Source of the DNA: an uncultured Flammeovirgaceae bacterium
Lineage (GTDB): Bacteria > Bacteroidota > Bacteroidia > Cytophagales > Cyclobacteriaceae
Direction of reading: 5' to 3'
DNA: 23,107 bases
NCBI GenBank assembly: GCA_946886805.1
Contig: CAMPJM010000009.1
Span: 1 to 23,107, forward strand
Shown piece after piece: positions 23,098 to 23,107 of this stretch. A model generated the notes under the pieces. That model ran no database searches. It was given only the letters and a program-made list of their open reading frames with translations, and had not been told where the DNA came from. Position 1 is the stretch's first letter. Each line of letters opens with the position of its first letter. The position numbers were made by a program, and so were the translations under genes.

Positions 23098-23107
23098 CTA
23101 ATCAAAT

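Noticed and set aside
1..23107. CRISPR arrays, tRNA or rRNA genes, insertion sequences, integrase or attachment sites
   Set aside because: None seen by eye: no short regularly spaced repeats outside the FnIII gene, no transposase or integrase motifs in any frame, and no gap large enough for an unannotated RNA gene.

Overview
The window reads as one end of a Bacteroidota (Flavobacteriia-like) exo- or capsular-polysaccharide locus. A convergent gene for a surface protein exported by the type IX secretion system (T9SS) follows it. The taxonomic reading rests on four things: the T9SS type A C-terminal sorting signal on the last protein, AT-rich DNA, the absence of recognisable Shine-Dalgarno sites, and a gene set typical of flavobacterial polysaccharide clusters. 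Genus and habitat cannot be fixed from the sequence; two carbohydrate-type sulfotransferases would fit a marine or saline lifestyle.

Layout, all + strand from 2 to 20887 with no gap above 48 bp: the 3' end of an SGNH-type hydrolase (2-166); Wzx-type flippase (163-1626); sulfotransferase 1 (1661-2368); DegT-type sugar aminotransferase (2365-3447); sulfotransferase 2 (3449-4324); two GT2 glycosyltransferases (4314-5261, 5265-6179); two GT-B glycosyltransferases (6228-7415, 7436-8545); EpsG/Wzy-type polymerase (8556-9839); a tandem pair of divergent NodB-fold proteins (9850-10965, 10968-12095); an asparagine-synthase-like amidotransferase with a degenerate glutaminase half (12110-13837); two more GT4 enzymes (13857-14948, 14949-16157); a polysaccharide pyruvyl transferase (16142-17491); a CapM/EpsD-like GT4 (17506-18615); a PglC-like initiating phosphoglycosyl transferase (18621-19226); a sugar-transfer-associated ATP-grasp ligase (19226-20233); and a NeuD/PglD-like acyltransferase (20255-20887). 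A strong, symmetric and probably bidirectional terminator (20947-20982) ends the operon. It also ends the minus-strand gene 20995-23097, which encodes a 700-residue secreted protein with an Ig-like domain, five FnIII-like repeats and a T9SS tail.

How the genes work together (inference from families): the PglC-like enzyme loads the first sugar phosphate on undecaprenyl phosphate. Seven glycosyltransferases extend the repeat unit, Wzx flips it and the EpsG/Wzy protein polymerises it. The other genes are tailoring enzymes: two sulfotransferases, a pyruvyl transferase, an amidotransferase-like protein, an ATP-grasp ligase, an acyltransferase, the NodB-like pair and the SGNH hydrolase. The predicted product is an unusually heavily decorated, probably acidic polysaccharide with a repeat unit of up to about eight sugars. 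No outer-membrane export protein (Wza), tyrosine kinase/co-polymerase (Wzc), nucleotide-sugar dehydratase or PAPS synthesis gene is seen, so these must be elsewhere. The least explained parts are the NodB-like pair plus AsnB-like gene and the ATP-grasp gene inside the initiation module.
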